Below, in pieces: positions 50,590 to 61,079 of a stretch of 64,000 nt of DNA. Below the pieces are notes generated by a model that was not told the DNA's origin, did no database searches, and saw only the letters and a list, made by a program, of their open reading frames with translations. The translations under genes were made by a program, and so were the position numbers. Source of the stretch: Castor canadensis (Eukaryota; Chordata; Mammalia; Rodentia; Castoridae); assembly GCF_047511655.1 (NCBI RefSeq), contig NC_133390.1:158345583-158409582 (forward strand), given 5' to 3'. How positions within the stretch are numbered: the first letter of the stretch is position 1; every line of letters starts with the position of its first letter.

Positions 50590-50720
50590 TTTTGAATCTA
50601 CCATCTATTGACAGTATGACCTTGGCCAATTTGGTTAACTTGTTTTTGCCTTAGTTCTGTAAATTGGAACTAGTCATAGTATGTATCTCCACAGGGATAA
50701 TGTGTTTCTGCTTGAATAAG
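50590..50720 (+). mobile_element. MIR SINE, decayed
   Basis: ACAGTATGACCTTGGCCAAT, CCTTAGTTCTGTAAATTGG. Confidence 0.6.
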
Positions 50721-50751
50721 ACTTGGCCTACAGGTAGCATGAAATGTCAGT

Positions 50752-50946
50752 TTTTTGGTTTTTTGTAGTGCTGGGGCTTGAACTCAGGGCGTTTACTTTG
50801 AGCCACTCCACCAGCTCTCTTCATGATGAGTTTTTTCAAGATAGGGTCTCTTGAACAATTGCACAAGCTGGCTTCAAATTGCAATCCTCCTGATATCTGC
50901 CTCCTGAGTAGCTAGGATTACAGGCGTGAGCTACCTGCACCATGCA
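50752..50946 (-). mobile_element. Composite SINE
   Basis: GTGCTGGGGCTTGAACTCAG to AGGATTACAGGCGTGAGCTA. Confidence 0.87.
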
Positions 50947-51154
50947 GTCATTATTTTTATTTACATTTGTGGGGGCATTAGGTAGGTGAGACATATTGAG
51001 GCAGGGAATTCTCTTTAATAGTTTTCAGATGTTATTTTAATAGCATTCTTAGCTTTAGGGTTGGTTTGTGGTCTGCTAAGCTTAACAGTATATTCCCAGA
51101 GGTTTACCTAATAGTCACGAACTGTTAGGTCAGACACAAAGGTAAAAGTAAAAT

Positions 51155-51500
51155 GGTGCCAGGCACACCTGTAATCCTGGCATTCAAGAGACAGAGGCAT
51201 AAAGATAATTTTGAGGCCTGGGCTATTGTGAGATCCTGTCTCAAAAATTACGTGTGAAATTCACATAAGAATTCACTATTTTTTTTATTTATTTATTAAA
51301 ATAAAAGGCCTTCACCTTGATCCTCTCTGCCAGTCATTTTTGTGATGGGTACTTGCCCAGGCTGGCTTTGAACCTCAATCTTCCTGATCTCTGCCTCCTG
51401 AGTAGCTAGGATTATAGGTATAAACCACTGGCACCTGGCAAGAATTCACCATTTTAAAGTGCACAGTTCATGTTGACCCAATCTTGTCCTAGGGGAAAGA
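51155..51500. mobile_element. B1 (+), then old L1 (-) with a SINE
   Basis: B1 51155-51255. Antisense L1 scrap (GTGTGAAATTCACATAAG, then CATTTTAAAGTGCACAGTTC) is split by a reverse composite SINE (about 51280-51439) with AAGAATTCAC on both sides. Confidence 0.7.
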
Positions 51501-51829
51501 GCAGAGTCAGGGTGGCATTAACATGTTTTTTTCTAAAGAAAAGTTAGAACTCCAGAGTTTTTAAGAAATCTTTATTTTTAAATGTTGGCAACTTATGAAT
51601 TCATAGTACAAACACTGTGGACTAAAGAAATCAGTAGTGTGGACAGAATTTATCTTGTGGGTTGCCACATTGCATCCTGTGATCTGGGGCTTGACTTTCT
51701 GCAGCATAATCCACATTCTTTGCCTTTTGGGAAGAAAGTTCTTACCCACATTAAGATTTAGAAGAGTTCAAGCCATACCTCAGAATAGCCTAGTGCTGAA
51801 TAGGTATATGCAGAAAAATAAGAGTTAGT
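51501..51829. other. Intronic, nothing recognised
   Basis: Unique sequence. Opposing 62-63-codon ORFs only. Confidence 0.45.
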
Positions 51830-52146
51830 ATTTTTTGATGAGCTGGGGTTTTAATTAAGGGCTTCGTGCTTGTAAAGCAGGTGCCCTATCTCTGGAGCCA
51901 AACCTCCAGTATGTTTTGATCTGGTTATTTATTTTGTATTTTTTAGATTTTCTTTCTTTCTTTTTGGTTTGAACTCATGGCCTCACGCTTGCTAAGCAAC
52001 GTGCTCCACTCCGCCACTACTGCTCTGGTTATTTTGGAGATAGGGTCTCTCAAACTATTTCCCTGGGCTGGTTTCAAGCCTTGATCCTCCTGATCTCAGC
52101 CTTCCAAGTAGATAGGATCACAGGTGTGAGCCACCAGCTGGGCTCA
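51830..52146 (-). mobile_element. Composite SINE with an extra ID-tail inside
   Basis: An outer diverged copy is interrupted at about 51950-52018 by a second ID-tail (TTTGAACTCATGGCCTCACG) and resumes at CTGCTCTGGTTATTTTGGAG. Confidence 0.75.
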
Positions 52147-53062
52147 GAATAATTATTAAAGCAGGGAGAAGAAGGGAAGTTAGGGGGATTCACAATTTGA
52201 GCAAGTGCCAAGGAAGGAACAGATTTGAGCTTGTGATATTGCTGTGAATAGATTAGAGTTTAAGAGGTCTGTGTAGACCTGGTTTTAGGAGAAAGTTTGG
52301 AAATGTTAAGAAGAGACCAGTGTCTTATCTTGGTATATACTTGAGAGACGTATTGACTGGACGAAATGGTATTTTATGGAGATTTATTTGGTAATACTGA
52401 GATCTATAGTATTTAATAGGGTTGAGATGCAGTGAGACCAGACTATGGAAGTAGCAGTGGGAATGAAAAAAAGAGACAAAAGCTTGTATAAGAGACAAAC
52501 ACTTCCAGTAGGTAAAGAGGGCCAGTTTTGAAAGCTTTTCCCCTATGTACTCTTCTGTAAAAATTGGGTAATAGGAAGATAGTACTTTGTATTGGCTATC
52601 CCTCTTTTCTTGTTTTGGATCTTGTTTCATCCTTCTTAGCCTTAGCACCCTCCTTAGTCTTGAATCATATATATATCCTTCTTATTTCCCAGCTTGCACA
52701 AGTAGAATAGGAAGAGAAGGAAAAACTGAAAGTTCAATTGCTTAACACATTTTTAGTTTCAGGTTTTTGGTATTCTCAGTTAACCTGTGATAAGACTTTA
52801 GTTTATTCATGGAATTTTTTTATTTGCCAGCATTTGGAAACACTGACAAATATTTTTCTCTTGGAAAGGATATAGAATTTTGTTGTAGAAACTTGACAAA
52901 ATAATTCATGATTTAGAATGTGTAAAGAAATTAATAAATGTAGAAAGGTAGAATATGTTTATTCTGTGATTTTCATCCTGCCTTTTGTTTATACTTTCTC
53001 ATGAAAATTTTCTTGACACGCAGGGAAGTTATTCTTTATTCTTGGCTGAAATGCAAAACGTC
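52147..53062. other. 900-bp unique intronic block
   Basis: The longest repeat-poor stretch of intron 2. A 107-codon minus-strand ORF (52325-52648) has no recognisable motif and no splice or promoter context. Poly-A and AT-rich runs only. Confidence 0.45.
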
Positions 53063-53290
53063 TTTTTTTTTTTTTTTTTTTTGGTGGGACTGGGATTTGA
53101 ATTCAGGGCTTTGCGCTTACAAAGCAGGTACTCTGTAGCTTGAGCCACACCTCCAGTCCATTTTGTTCCGGCTGTTTTAGAGGTGAAGGTCTCGAGAACT
53201 ATTTGCCCAGCCTGGCCTTGAACTTCGATCTTCCTGATTTCATCCCCCCATGTAGTTAGGATTATAGGCATGAGCCACTAGCGCCCAGCT
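53063..53290 (-). mobile_element. Composite SINE, older form
   Basis: T19, then the tail form with ACAAAGCAGGTACTCTGTAG and CCACACCTCCAGTCCATTTTG. Confidence 0.85.
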
Positions 53291-53632
53291 AAAATACCAC
53301 TTCCCCCCCCACCTCCCCCTAAATTATTTTAAGTAGTCTTTTTAGCAAGTAAGGTGAATAGTGTGCTAGAGATAGTCTTAAGTATTAAGAATATGTGGGA
53401 TGCAGGAACATTTTCCTTATGGGTAAATGAGAATACTGAGCTGAGGTTCTGAAAAGTATATAAAGTTGCCACTGACATAGAGATTGAGCATTAAGGTCAA
53501 ATAAGCTAAATCTAAGTCTCACTTTAATGAAGAAAGAATTTTTTTTTTATTTTGGAAATATGGTCTAACCTAGTTTTTGGAGTGTTTGTTCTGAAAATTA
53601 AAAAGGATTTTTAGATGGCTCATTTAATTATA
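53291..53632. other. Intronic, nothing recognised
   Basis: Unique AT-rich sequence. Confidence 0.45.
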
Positions 53633-53649
53633 GCTCTGTTGAAAATTGG

Positions 53650-53693
53650 TGCTCTACCACTTGAGCCAAACCTTTAGCCCCTTGCTCTGTCGA
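53650..53693 (-). mobile_element. 44-bp SINE fragment with 17-bp TSD
   Basis: TGCTCTACCACTTGAGCC plus about 26 bp is flanked by GCTCTGTTGAAAATTGG (53633-53649) and GCTCTGTCGAAAATTGG (53694-53710). Confidence 0.82.
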
Positions 53694-53861
53694 AAATTGG
53701 AAGGAAAGGAATGTGGAAAAGGGATTAACTGCATTTGCTTCTGTGGAAAGTCAGTAGTCAAAAGGAAATCCTAGATTTTTTTCTGCTGAATTGTTTAGAA
53801 GAAAGATATTTACTATAGGTTTTAGTTAAAAACTACATCTGCATATGTTAAAATGGGAAGA

Positions 53862-54412
53862 CCTTTTTTTATTTTAATTTTTATTTTTTGCAGTATTGGG
53901 ATTTGAACTCAGGGCCTACACCTTGAGCCACTCCACCAACATTTTTTTTTTTTTTTTTTTTTTTAGAAAGTTGAATATTTTTATTTTATTCTTATGTACA
54001 TACAATGTTTGGGTCATTTCTCCCTCCTTCCTCCATCCCCTCCCTAAGGCCCCCCCCTCCTCCCTCTCCCCCCATCCCCTCACTACCCCGCAGAAACTAT
54101 TTTGCCCTGCTCTCTAATTTTGTTGAAGAGAGAGTATAAGCAATAATAGGAAGAAACAGGGTTTTTGCTAGTTGAGATAAGGATAGCAATACAGGAAGTT
54201 GACTCGCATTGATTTCCTGTGCGTGTATGTTACCTTGTAGGTTAATTCTTCTTGATCTAACCTTTTCTCTAGAACCCTTTTTTATTGTGATGGGGTTTTT
54301 CAGGATAGGATTTCGAGAACTATTTTGCCTAGGCTGGCTTTGAACCAAGATCTTCCTGATCTCTGCCTCTTGAGTAGCTAGGATTTTAAGTGTGAGCCAA
54401 CAGTGCCCAGCA
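53862..54412 (-). mobile_element. Composite SINE split by an L1 tail
   Basis: The tail ends at CACTCCACCAAC (53940) and the SINE resumes at CCCTTTTTTATTGTGATGGG (54275), continuing to AGTGCCCAGC. Confidence 0.87.
53941..54274 (-). mobile_element. L1 3'-UTR tail inside a SINE
   Basis: T23, TTATGTACATACAATGTTTG, GGTCATTTCTCCCTCC, then GCAGAAACTATTTTGCCCTG and TAAGCAATAATAGGAAGAAA, shared with 37.8-38.1 kb in the same order. Confidence 0.87.
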
Positions 54413-54437
54413 AATGATGTCCTTTTCTGCCATTTCC

Positions 54438-54520
54438 TTTTTTTTTTGGTACTGAGGTTTGAACTCAGGTCCTCATGCTTGATAGGCAGGCCCTCTACCA
54501 CTTGAGCCACACTCCCAGCT
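54438..54520 (-). mobile_element. ID-tail SINE
   Basis: GGTACTGAGGTTTGAACTCA to CTTGAGCCACACTCCCAGC. Confidence 0.87.
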
Positions 54521-54811
54521 TGTGAAGAACCTTGTTGCTACCACTTTCTTTGTCCAGAATGTTGCTCATATTTATCTACTGGCTCTTTTCACTGTTTTTG
54601 TCTTTTGGGGTTTATGCTTTTTTATTCTTTTATTTCATTTTGCTGGCATTTGGGGAGGGAACAGAGATGGAGTGAGTTTGTTCTGTTTTAATTGATTTTA
54701 CTATACAAATTGATGTTTTTAACCTCTAAAGGACAAAGAAATTATGAAGATACCTGTCCTGATTTTTTTTGTTTTTAATATATGGATAAATAGAATTTGC
54801 CATTTTAAACT
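54521..54811. other. Intronic, nothing recognised
   Basis: T-rich unique sequence. Confidence 0.45.
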
Positions 54812-55275
54812 TTTTTCTTTTGTGGTGCTAAGGGTCGTACCCAGGGCCTTGTGCATGCTAAACAAACACTCTCTACCATTGAGCTACATCTCCAGCCTTA
54901 ACTTTTTTCCTAGTAGAACTGGGGTATGACCTTAGGGCTTCACTCTTGCTAGGCAGGCACTCTACCACTTGAGCCACTTGGCCAGCCCTTTTTTATGTTG
55001 GGTTTTTTCTAGATAGGATCTTGCTTTCATTTTGCCTGGGCTGGCCTTGGACCTAGATCTTCCTGATCTCTGCTTCCTGAGTAGCTAGGATGAGCCATTG
55101 GCGCCTAAGTGTATGTTAGCAATTTTAAAAAGAATCACATCAAGTAAATTATAGTAATGACATAGTTGATTTTATATTTATTTATTTTTTTTTTTTTTTG
55201 TGGTGCTTGGGGATCAAACCCAGGGCCTTAAGCATGCTAAGTAAAACTGCGCTGTTGAGCTACAGCCCCAGCTGA
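54812..55275 (-). mobile_element. ID, composite SINE, ID
   Basis: Classic ID at 54812-54898 (GGGTCGTACCCAGGGCCTTG). Composite SINE at 54903-55110. Second classic ID at 55178-55275 (GGGGATCAAACCCAGGGCCT). All antisense. Confidence 0.83.
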
Positions 55276-55494
55276 CAAAAGTATTTTTGGTTAGTTTGTT
55301 CTGGTGATCTTTTTTGGCTTCTTTATGAAACTATGGTTTTAAATCATGAAATTTAACATTGAGCAAGTCTACACTGAAATCTAGTTTGGGGCCACATCTT
55401 CTGTGCTGATCTTGGTTAATCTATTTTGTTGGGTCGTTCCTCTTGAGTCGTAATTCTAGATACAAGTTTTTATCAGATAAGTGTTTTGCAAAAT

Positions 55495-55625
55495 TTTTTT
55501 TTTTTTTTTTTTTTTTTGATACAGTGTTTCCCTATGTTACCCAGGTTGGGCTCTAATTCCTGGGCTCGAGTGATGCACTTCTGTTCTTACTGGGACTACA
55601 GGTGCATGCCACTGTGGTTGGCCTA
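55495..55625 (-). mobile_element. B1 SINE, antisense
   Basis: T21, CAGTGTTTCCCTATGTTACC, CTGGGACTACAGGTGCATGC. Bases 55276-55494 before it are unrecognised. Confidence 0.82.
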
Positions 55626-55637
55626 GAAGTTCCTGGG

Positions 55638-55846
55638 TTTTTTTTGTTTGTTTGCTTTATTTGTGGTACTGGGGTTTGAACTCAAGGCCTACACCTTGAG
55701 CCACTCCACCAGCCATTTTTTGTGATGAGTTTTTTCAAGGTAGGGTTTTGTGAACTGTTTGCCTGGGTTGGCTTCCAACCGTAATCCTCCTGATGTTTGC
55801 CTCCTGAGTAGCTAGGATTGCAGGTGTGAACCTCTGGCGTCTAGCT
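55638..55846 (-). mobile_element. Composite SINE
   Basis: GGTACTGGGGTTTGAACTCA to GTGAACCTCTGGCGTCTAGC. Confidence 0.87.
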
Positions 55847-55849
55847 GTT

Positions 55850-56530
55850 TAGTTTTGTTTTTAATTTTAATTTAATTTTATTTTTATTATTTTGTACTTG
55901 GGGTATAGTATGATATTTGCAAAAATTCTTCCAGTATATCATAGTTGAATTCACCCCCTCCATCATTCTCCTTTATGCTCCCCATTCCTGGAATAGTTTC
56001 AGTAAGTCATTTTTCTATTTACATACAAGTGTATGTAATATTTCTATCATATTCACCCTTCCACTGGTACCAGCCCCCCAGATAGGTCCTGTTTTGCCTT
56101 CCTGTTCTCCATTTTTAAAAAACAAACGACATTTTTGTTTAAGATATCTATACAGGGTGTTTCATTGTGACATTTCCATGTATACATGTTTTATAATCTG
56201 AATCAGTTCATTCCCTCTTATTTTTCTCCTTTCTACCTTAGTCCCCTTCTTTTGATGATTTTGACAGGTTTAAAAATTCTATATTCATTCTTGTATAGGA
56301 AGTATACCAACTATATTCAACTTCTTAACTTCTTTCTTTTATGCTCCTTCTCTCGTATGTGATTTCTCCTTAGTGTGACCTGTTTTTCATGTTTGTATTT
56401 GTATAGAGTCTATATTCCACATATGAGAGAAAACATGCAGCTTTTGGCTTTCTGAATCTGGCTAACTTTACGTAAGATGATGTTCTCCAGTTCCAACCAT
56501 TTACCTGCAAATGACACAATTTCATTCTAG
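55850..56530 (-). mobile_element. L1 3'-UTR and 3' region, antisense
   Basis: Starts as the third L1 tail family (GTACTTGGGGTATAGTATGA, TTCACCCCCTCCATCATTCT) and extends much further than the other copies, through CCATGTATACATGTTTTATA to TTCTCCAGTTCCAACCATTT, a phrase typical of the L1 3' region antisense. Confidence 0.7.
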
Positions 56531-56574
56531 AAGTTCTTTTTTTTTTCCCTTTATTTCTAGAAGTTCTTGTGGGG

Positions 56575-56889
56575 TTTTTTTTTTTTTTCTTTTTTTTTTT
56601 CAGTACTGGGGCTTGAACTCAGGGCCTACACCTTGAGCCACTCCACCAGCCCTTTTTTGTGAAGGGTTTTTCAAGATAGGGTCTCGTGAACCATCTGCCT
56701 GGGCTGGCTTCAAACCTCAATCCTCTTGATCTCTGCCTCCTGAGTAGCTAGGATTACAGGCATGAGCCTCTGGTGCCTGGCTTTAAAATACTTGCATGTT
56801 TTTTGTTGTTGTTGGTACTGGGGTTTAAATTCAGGGCCTTGCGCTTGCTAGCAAGGTGATCTACCACCCAGGCCACTCCATCGGCCCAG
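56575..56889 (-). mobile_element. Composite SINE and ID-tail SINE
   Basis: Composite copy 56575-56783 (near consensus). ID-tail SINE 56798-56889 (CTTGCGCTTGCTAGCAAGGT). Confidence 0.87.
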
Positions 56890-57549
56890 TAGTTATATTT
56901 TTTGAGGCATGTCAAATATTTTAAACTCTAGCACTAAGTAGTCAGTCCAAACCAGAAACATCTTACAATAGTAGCTAATGTTAAAATGTTTGTCTAAAGA
57001 TGTTTGGGGAATAGGGAAGAAGTCGCCTTCTGGAATACTGGATACAGAGTTCAAACCAGCAAGTGAATGAATGTTAAAAGTTAGATTCTAGTGCCAGTTT
57101 CCTTAAACTGTTTTCATGTTATTGAACCTTGAAAGTTATAGCTTCCTGTTTTTCTCCTTTAATGAAATAATTATCTTTTTAGCATATGCTTTAGAGTCCA
57201 TGGTATCTATTTGGTTGGAAAATAGTAAAGGAGCTTTCAGGGATCTCAGATAATTTTGTGAAGAGATGGTTCATATCCTACTTCCCTGCAGTAAATAGGA
57301 AAACAACTTTCCCCATCATGAATGGGGTTGAGTTTATCCCACTTTTTTTCTGGGAAAATGTTATGGAAATGGATATTTATACTTTCTATCCCAACCCAAA
57401 GAACTCTCTGCTAGAATATCAAGGTCACCTTTTTTGCTGTTATTTAGTGGAAAATGGGATTTAAAATGTATCCCTTCTCTGTTGCTGTTGGTATAGGGAA
57501 TAGGATTTAATTTCAGTCTGGCTGGAGTGTAGCTATGGATTGCACGCAT
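56890..57549. other. 660-bp unique intronic block
   Basis: No repeat recognised. A 68-codon plus-strand ORF at 57258-57464 lacks flanking splice sites that would make it a convincing exon. Confidence 0.45.
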
Positions 57550-57561
57550 AAGAACCGTTAC

Positions 57562-57785
57562 TAATCTGGGTACTGGTGGCTCACAGCTGTAATCCTAGTT
57601 ACTTGGGATCAGAAGGATTGTGGGTCAAAGCCAGCCTTGGGCAAATAGTTCTCAAGACCCTATCTCGAAAAATTCAACATAAAACAGGGCTGATGAAATG
57701 ACTGTATGGTAGAGCACCTGCCTAGCAAGTGTGAGGCCCTGAGTTCAAACCCCAGTACTGCTCCCTCCCCCACCACCAAGAAAAA
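57562..57785 (+). mobile_element. Composite SINE
   Basis: TSD AAGAACCGTTAC (57550-57561) and AAGAACCATTAC (57786-57797). The tail includes CTCCCTCCCCCACCACC. Confidence 0.89.
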
Positions 57786-58021
57786 AAGAACCATTACCAG
57801 CTCCATGGTTCTACTTCCAGCTGAATTGAAGCTGTAGGCCATTCTTATGGTTGTGACTGGTGAATAAGGAAAGTTTTTTAAAAAAGAGTCCTTTGATACA
57901 TACACAGCTTGTTCTGTTGCATAGTGGTGTGGGAACATGGCAGTGTGGTCTTTTCCCAGGGATATTACTCAGTATTTGTATTTTAATAGGGTTGTTTGAG
58001 AGTTTGGCTGCATTAATTTTT

Positions 58022-58132
58022 TCTCTTTTGCAGACAGGATTTCACCATGTATCCCAGGCTAGCCTTGAACTCACTATCCTGTCTTAGCCTCCTGAGTGCT
58101 AGGATTATAGGTATGCTCCATTACACTCTGCT
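58022..58132 (-). mobile_element. B1 SINE, antisense
   Basis: GATTTCACCATGTATCCCAG, AGCCTTGAACTCACTATCCT, CCTCCTGAGTGCTAGGATTA. Bases 57798-58021 before it are unique. Confidence 0.83.
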
Positions 58133-58280
58133 TTTATTAAGTTTTATTTCTCTGTATACTACCATGTACTTTAGCTTTTTGAATTCTGTGATTTTCCACT
58201 TCAATCAATTTTTCTCTTTACAAATTTTATGTTTCCTGAAATGTCATTTTGGTGGCTTCTTTTAAGAAAATACAGCCCTA

Positions 58281-58613
58281 TGACTGGCAAAGTGGCTCAA
58301 GTGTTAGAGCGCCTAGCAAGCGTGAGGCCCTAAGTTCAAACCCCAGTACTGCCAAAAAAAAAAAAAAGACAAGACAGTACAGGCTTATATTAAATTATTT
58401 TGTTTTCTAAGTCATCTGGGTTCTGGTGGCTCACGTCTGTAATCCTAGCTACTCAGGAGGCAGAGATCAGGAGGATTGCAGTTTGAAGCCAGCCTGGTTA
58501 AATAGTTTACAAGACCGTATCTCAAAAACCCATCACGTCAAAGGGCTAGTGGAGTGGTTCAAAGTGTAGGCCCTGAGTTCAAGCCCCAGTAGTGGAAAAA
58601 AAAAAAAAAAAGA
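58281..58613 (+). mobile_element. ID-tail SINE and composite SINE
   Basis: ID-tail copy 58281-58367 with A14. Composite copy 58415-58613 with TSD TTTCTAAGTCA (58404-58414 and 58614-58624). Confidence 0.89.
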
Positions 58614-58624
58614 TTTCTAAGTCA

Positions 58625-59024
58625 AAGTAGATAAGGTCTGTAAAATTATATTAGATGTTTGTTTCTGAAAATCAAGCAAGTTTCATAATAACCTGTTTAA
58701 TAATTTGTTTATAAGTAGGCTATGCTATGCCATTCAATACACTGTGAAGTATGTCTATTGTGTTCTACATTACAGGACCATGTCAGTTTTTATCTCTGGT
58801 ACTGTTTTAGCTCCTGTTTTTCCTACACAAGGTAGACATTTTTCTAGTATGAATTAACCATGTTTTAAAATTCTTTGTAACTGACAGACTTACAGGTAAT
58901 AGATTATTTTAATATTGTATTAGATTTAGTTTCAAACTGATATTTTCATTTGCCCCAGTGCCATACTACATAAAGCTATAGAATGCCTTAACTGTGAAGA
59001 CTATTTAAAAAATCATATGCATCA
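58625..59024. other. Intronic, nothing recognised
   Basis: AT-rich unique sequence. Confidence 0.45.
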
Positions 59025-59188
59025 CCTTGCCTGTAATCCTAGCACACAGGAGGCTGAGGCAGGATGATTGAGTTCAAGGGTACATAGGAAGATATTGTCT
59101 CTTCCCCCCCCCCCCCGCCCCACCAAAAAAAGAAAAATAATCCCAAAATCATAACTCAGGGTCTCATACTTGCTAGGCAGGAACTCTT
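59025..59188. mobile_element. B1 (+) and ID-tail scrap (-)
   Basis: B1 59025-59135 with a C-rich interruption where the A-tail begins. ID-tail scrap 59152-59188 (AACTCAGGGTCTCATACTTG). Confidence 0.7.
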
Positions 59189-59529
59189 ATAGAAAATTCA
59201 TGCTGAGGTGCCCATTGCTATATCTTGTAAAATTTAAAGCAGTGAGATGAAGGTATCATTGAAATTGGGTTTAAAAATTCAGTGTCAAGGAGGAACAGAT
59301 AGAGGATATGAAAGAAGAACATACTATAAAATGAAAGGAACCTTGGAAAGAATAGGTTAACTTAGCTGGGGGACAGTGAAAGGAAGTTGTTAGAGCAGAA
59401 GAATGGGTCTTCCAAAGATCTCCCCAAGATACATAGGACACCTAAGGCTATTTTCTTTTCTTTTTATAGTAGAATTTAGATTAACAGCATTTTTTTGTCA
59501 TTCACATTTGAGATACTGTTTTTCTTTTT
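59189..59529. other. Intronic, nothing recognised
   Basis: Purine-rich unique sequence. Confidence 0.45.
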
Positions 59530-59745
59530 TTTGAGATCAGTTTTTTGAGATGTATTTTACACAGTAAAATTCATCCTTTTCAAGTATATAGTTCTTTGAA
59601 TTTTGACAAACACATGTAACCTTTACTTGTACTCCTTTGTAGTCATTCTTCTCACCCTTACCTCCTAGGAAGAGCTGATCTATTTTTCTGCCTGAATAGT
59701 TTTTCCTTTTTAAGAATGTTACATAAATAGAATCATAGGGTGTAA
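59530..59745 (-). mobile_element. Old L1 3'-UTR, antisense
   Basis: TAAAATTCATCCTTTTCAAG, TTTGAATTTTGACAAACACA, ACATAAATAGAATCATAGGG. Confidence 0.65.
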
Positions 59746-60215
59746 GTGTGTTAGTTTCCTACTACTGCCAAAACAAATTACCACAAACTGGGTAGCTTAA
59801 AAAAACAAAATGATTATTTCATAGATTAGGAGTCCAGAAATCTGAAATGCAGTGTTTTAAATTCAGAGAATCTATTGTTCTATGCCTATCTCCTATTTAT
59901 TGGTGATTGCTAGCAGTGTTGGGTATTCCTTAACTTGTATGTATGTAAGTACACACACACACACACAAATCTCCACTTTCTGCTTCTGTCCTCAATATGG
60001 CATTCTTCCTTCTCTGTCATCATACTATCTTAACTATGTATGTTCCTGTGTCCACATTTTTTTCTTATAGTCACCAGTCATTGGATTAAGGCCCATCCTA
60101 ATCTAGTATGAACTCATTTTAATTTGATTACATCTGCAAAGACCATAGAAGAACAAATAAGGTCACATTTTAAGATTCTGGGTAGATACGATCTTGTGAC
60201 TCATCAACCCTTTTT
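59746..60215 (-). mobile_element. ERVL-type LTR remnant (MLT2-like), antisense
   Basis: TGTTAGTTTCCTACTACTGC, AAATTACCACAAACTGGGTA, ACATCTGCAAAGACCATAGA. Same class as 6490 and 8515. An AC microsatellite sits at 59950-59968. Confidence 0.7.
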
Positions 60216-60229
60216 GTAGGGTGTTTAGC

Positions 60230-60712
60230 TCTTTTATTTATTTTTTCCTCCAGTGCTGGAAATTGAACCCAGTGCATCTTGTGCATGCTAAGCTACTACC
60301 ATGCTACATCTTAGTCCTGGTAGCCTTTTTAATTTTTGTTTTCTGTTACATTACTTATTTTTTTAGTGGTACCAGCTGTTGAACTCGGCCTCATACTTGC
60401 TAAATAGGCTCTTAGCACTTGAACCATTCCTCCAGCACAGTTTTAGTTATTTTTGAGATAGGGTCTCGCTTTATGCTTAGGCCAGCATAAAGCGATATGA
60501 TAGCCTCCTGTAGCTATCATGTCCTGCTTATTGGTTGAGATGGACTGTTGGGAACTTTTTCCCCCGAACTGCCTTCCAAATAGCTAGCATTACAGGGTTG
60601 AGTCACCATATCTAGCTGTTACTTTAATTTTATTTGTTGTTTTTGAGAAACGGTCTTACCCTGTAACCTATCCTTCTGCCTCAGCCTCCTAAGTGCTGGA
60701 TTACAGGCCATT
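60230..60712 (-). mobile_element. ID, old long composite SINE, B1
   Basis: ID 60230-60320 (GAAATTGAACCCAGTGCATC). Old long composite 60357-60617. B1 60628-60712 (CTGTAACCTATCCTTCTGCC). All antisense and strongly diverged. Confidence 0.65.
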
Positions 60713-60756
60713 AAGTTCTGCTAATGTTTTAAATGTTCCTTTAAAAAAATTATGCA

Positions 60757-61068
60757 AGCTGGTCACAGATGGCTCACACTACATAATCATAGCTACTTGG
60801 GAGGCTGAGATGGGGAGAATTACTCTTTGAGGCCAGCTTGGGTAGATAGTTCTAGAGACTCCCATCTGTAAAATAACCAGAGCAAATTGGACTGGAGGTA
60901 TAGCTTAAGTGGTAGAGCATCTGCTTTGCAAACAGAAAACCCTAAATTCAGATCCTTAGTTTCACCCAAAATAAATAAATAAAGAAAGGAAAAATTATAT
61001 AGGGCTGACAGTATACCTTAGAGATAAAGTACCTCCCTGGTCTTTGCAATTCCCAGTACCAATAAATA
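60757..61068 (+). mobile_element. Composite SINE and ID SINE
   Basis: Composite copy 60757-60990 (CCAGCTTGGGTAGATAGTTC, tail TTCAGATCCTTAGTTTCACC). ID-like copy 61001-61068. Confidence 0.78.
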
Positions 61069-61079
61069 CATACATATAT

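Noticed and set aside
51100-51141. Possible 42-nt exon (ATTCCCAG before it, GTAAAAGT after it)
   Set aside because: The pyrimidine tract is weak and the sequence is not recognisably conserved or coding. Not enough for an exon call without transcripts.
52325-52648. 107-codon minus-strand ORF in a unique block
   Set aside because: No family resemblance, promoter or splice context. The length is plausible by chance in 64 kb.
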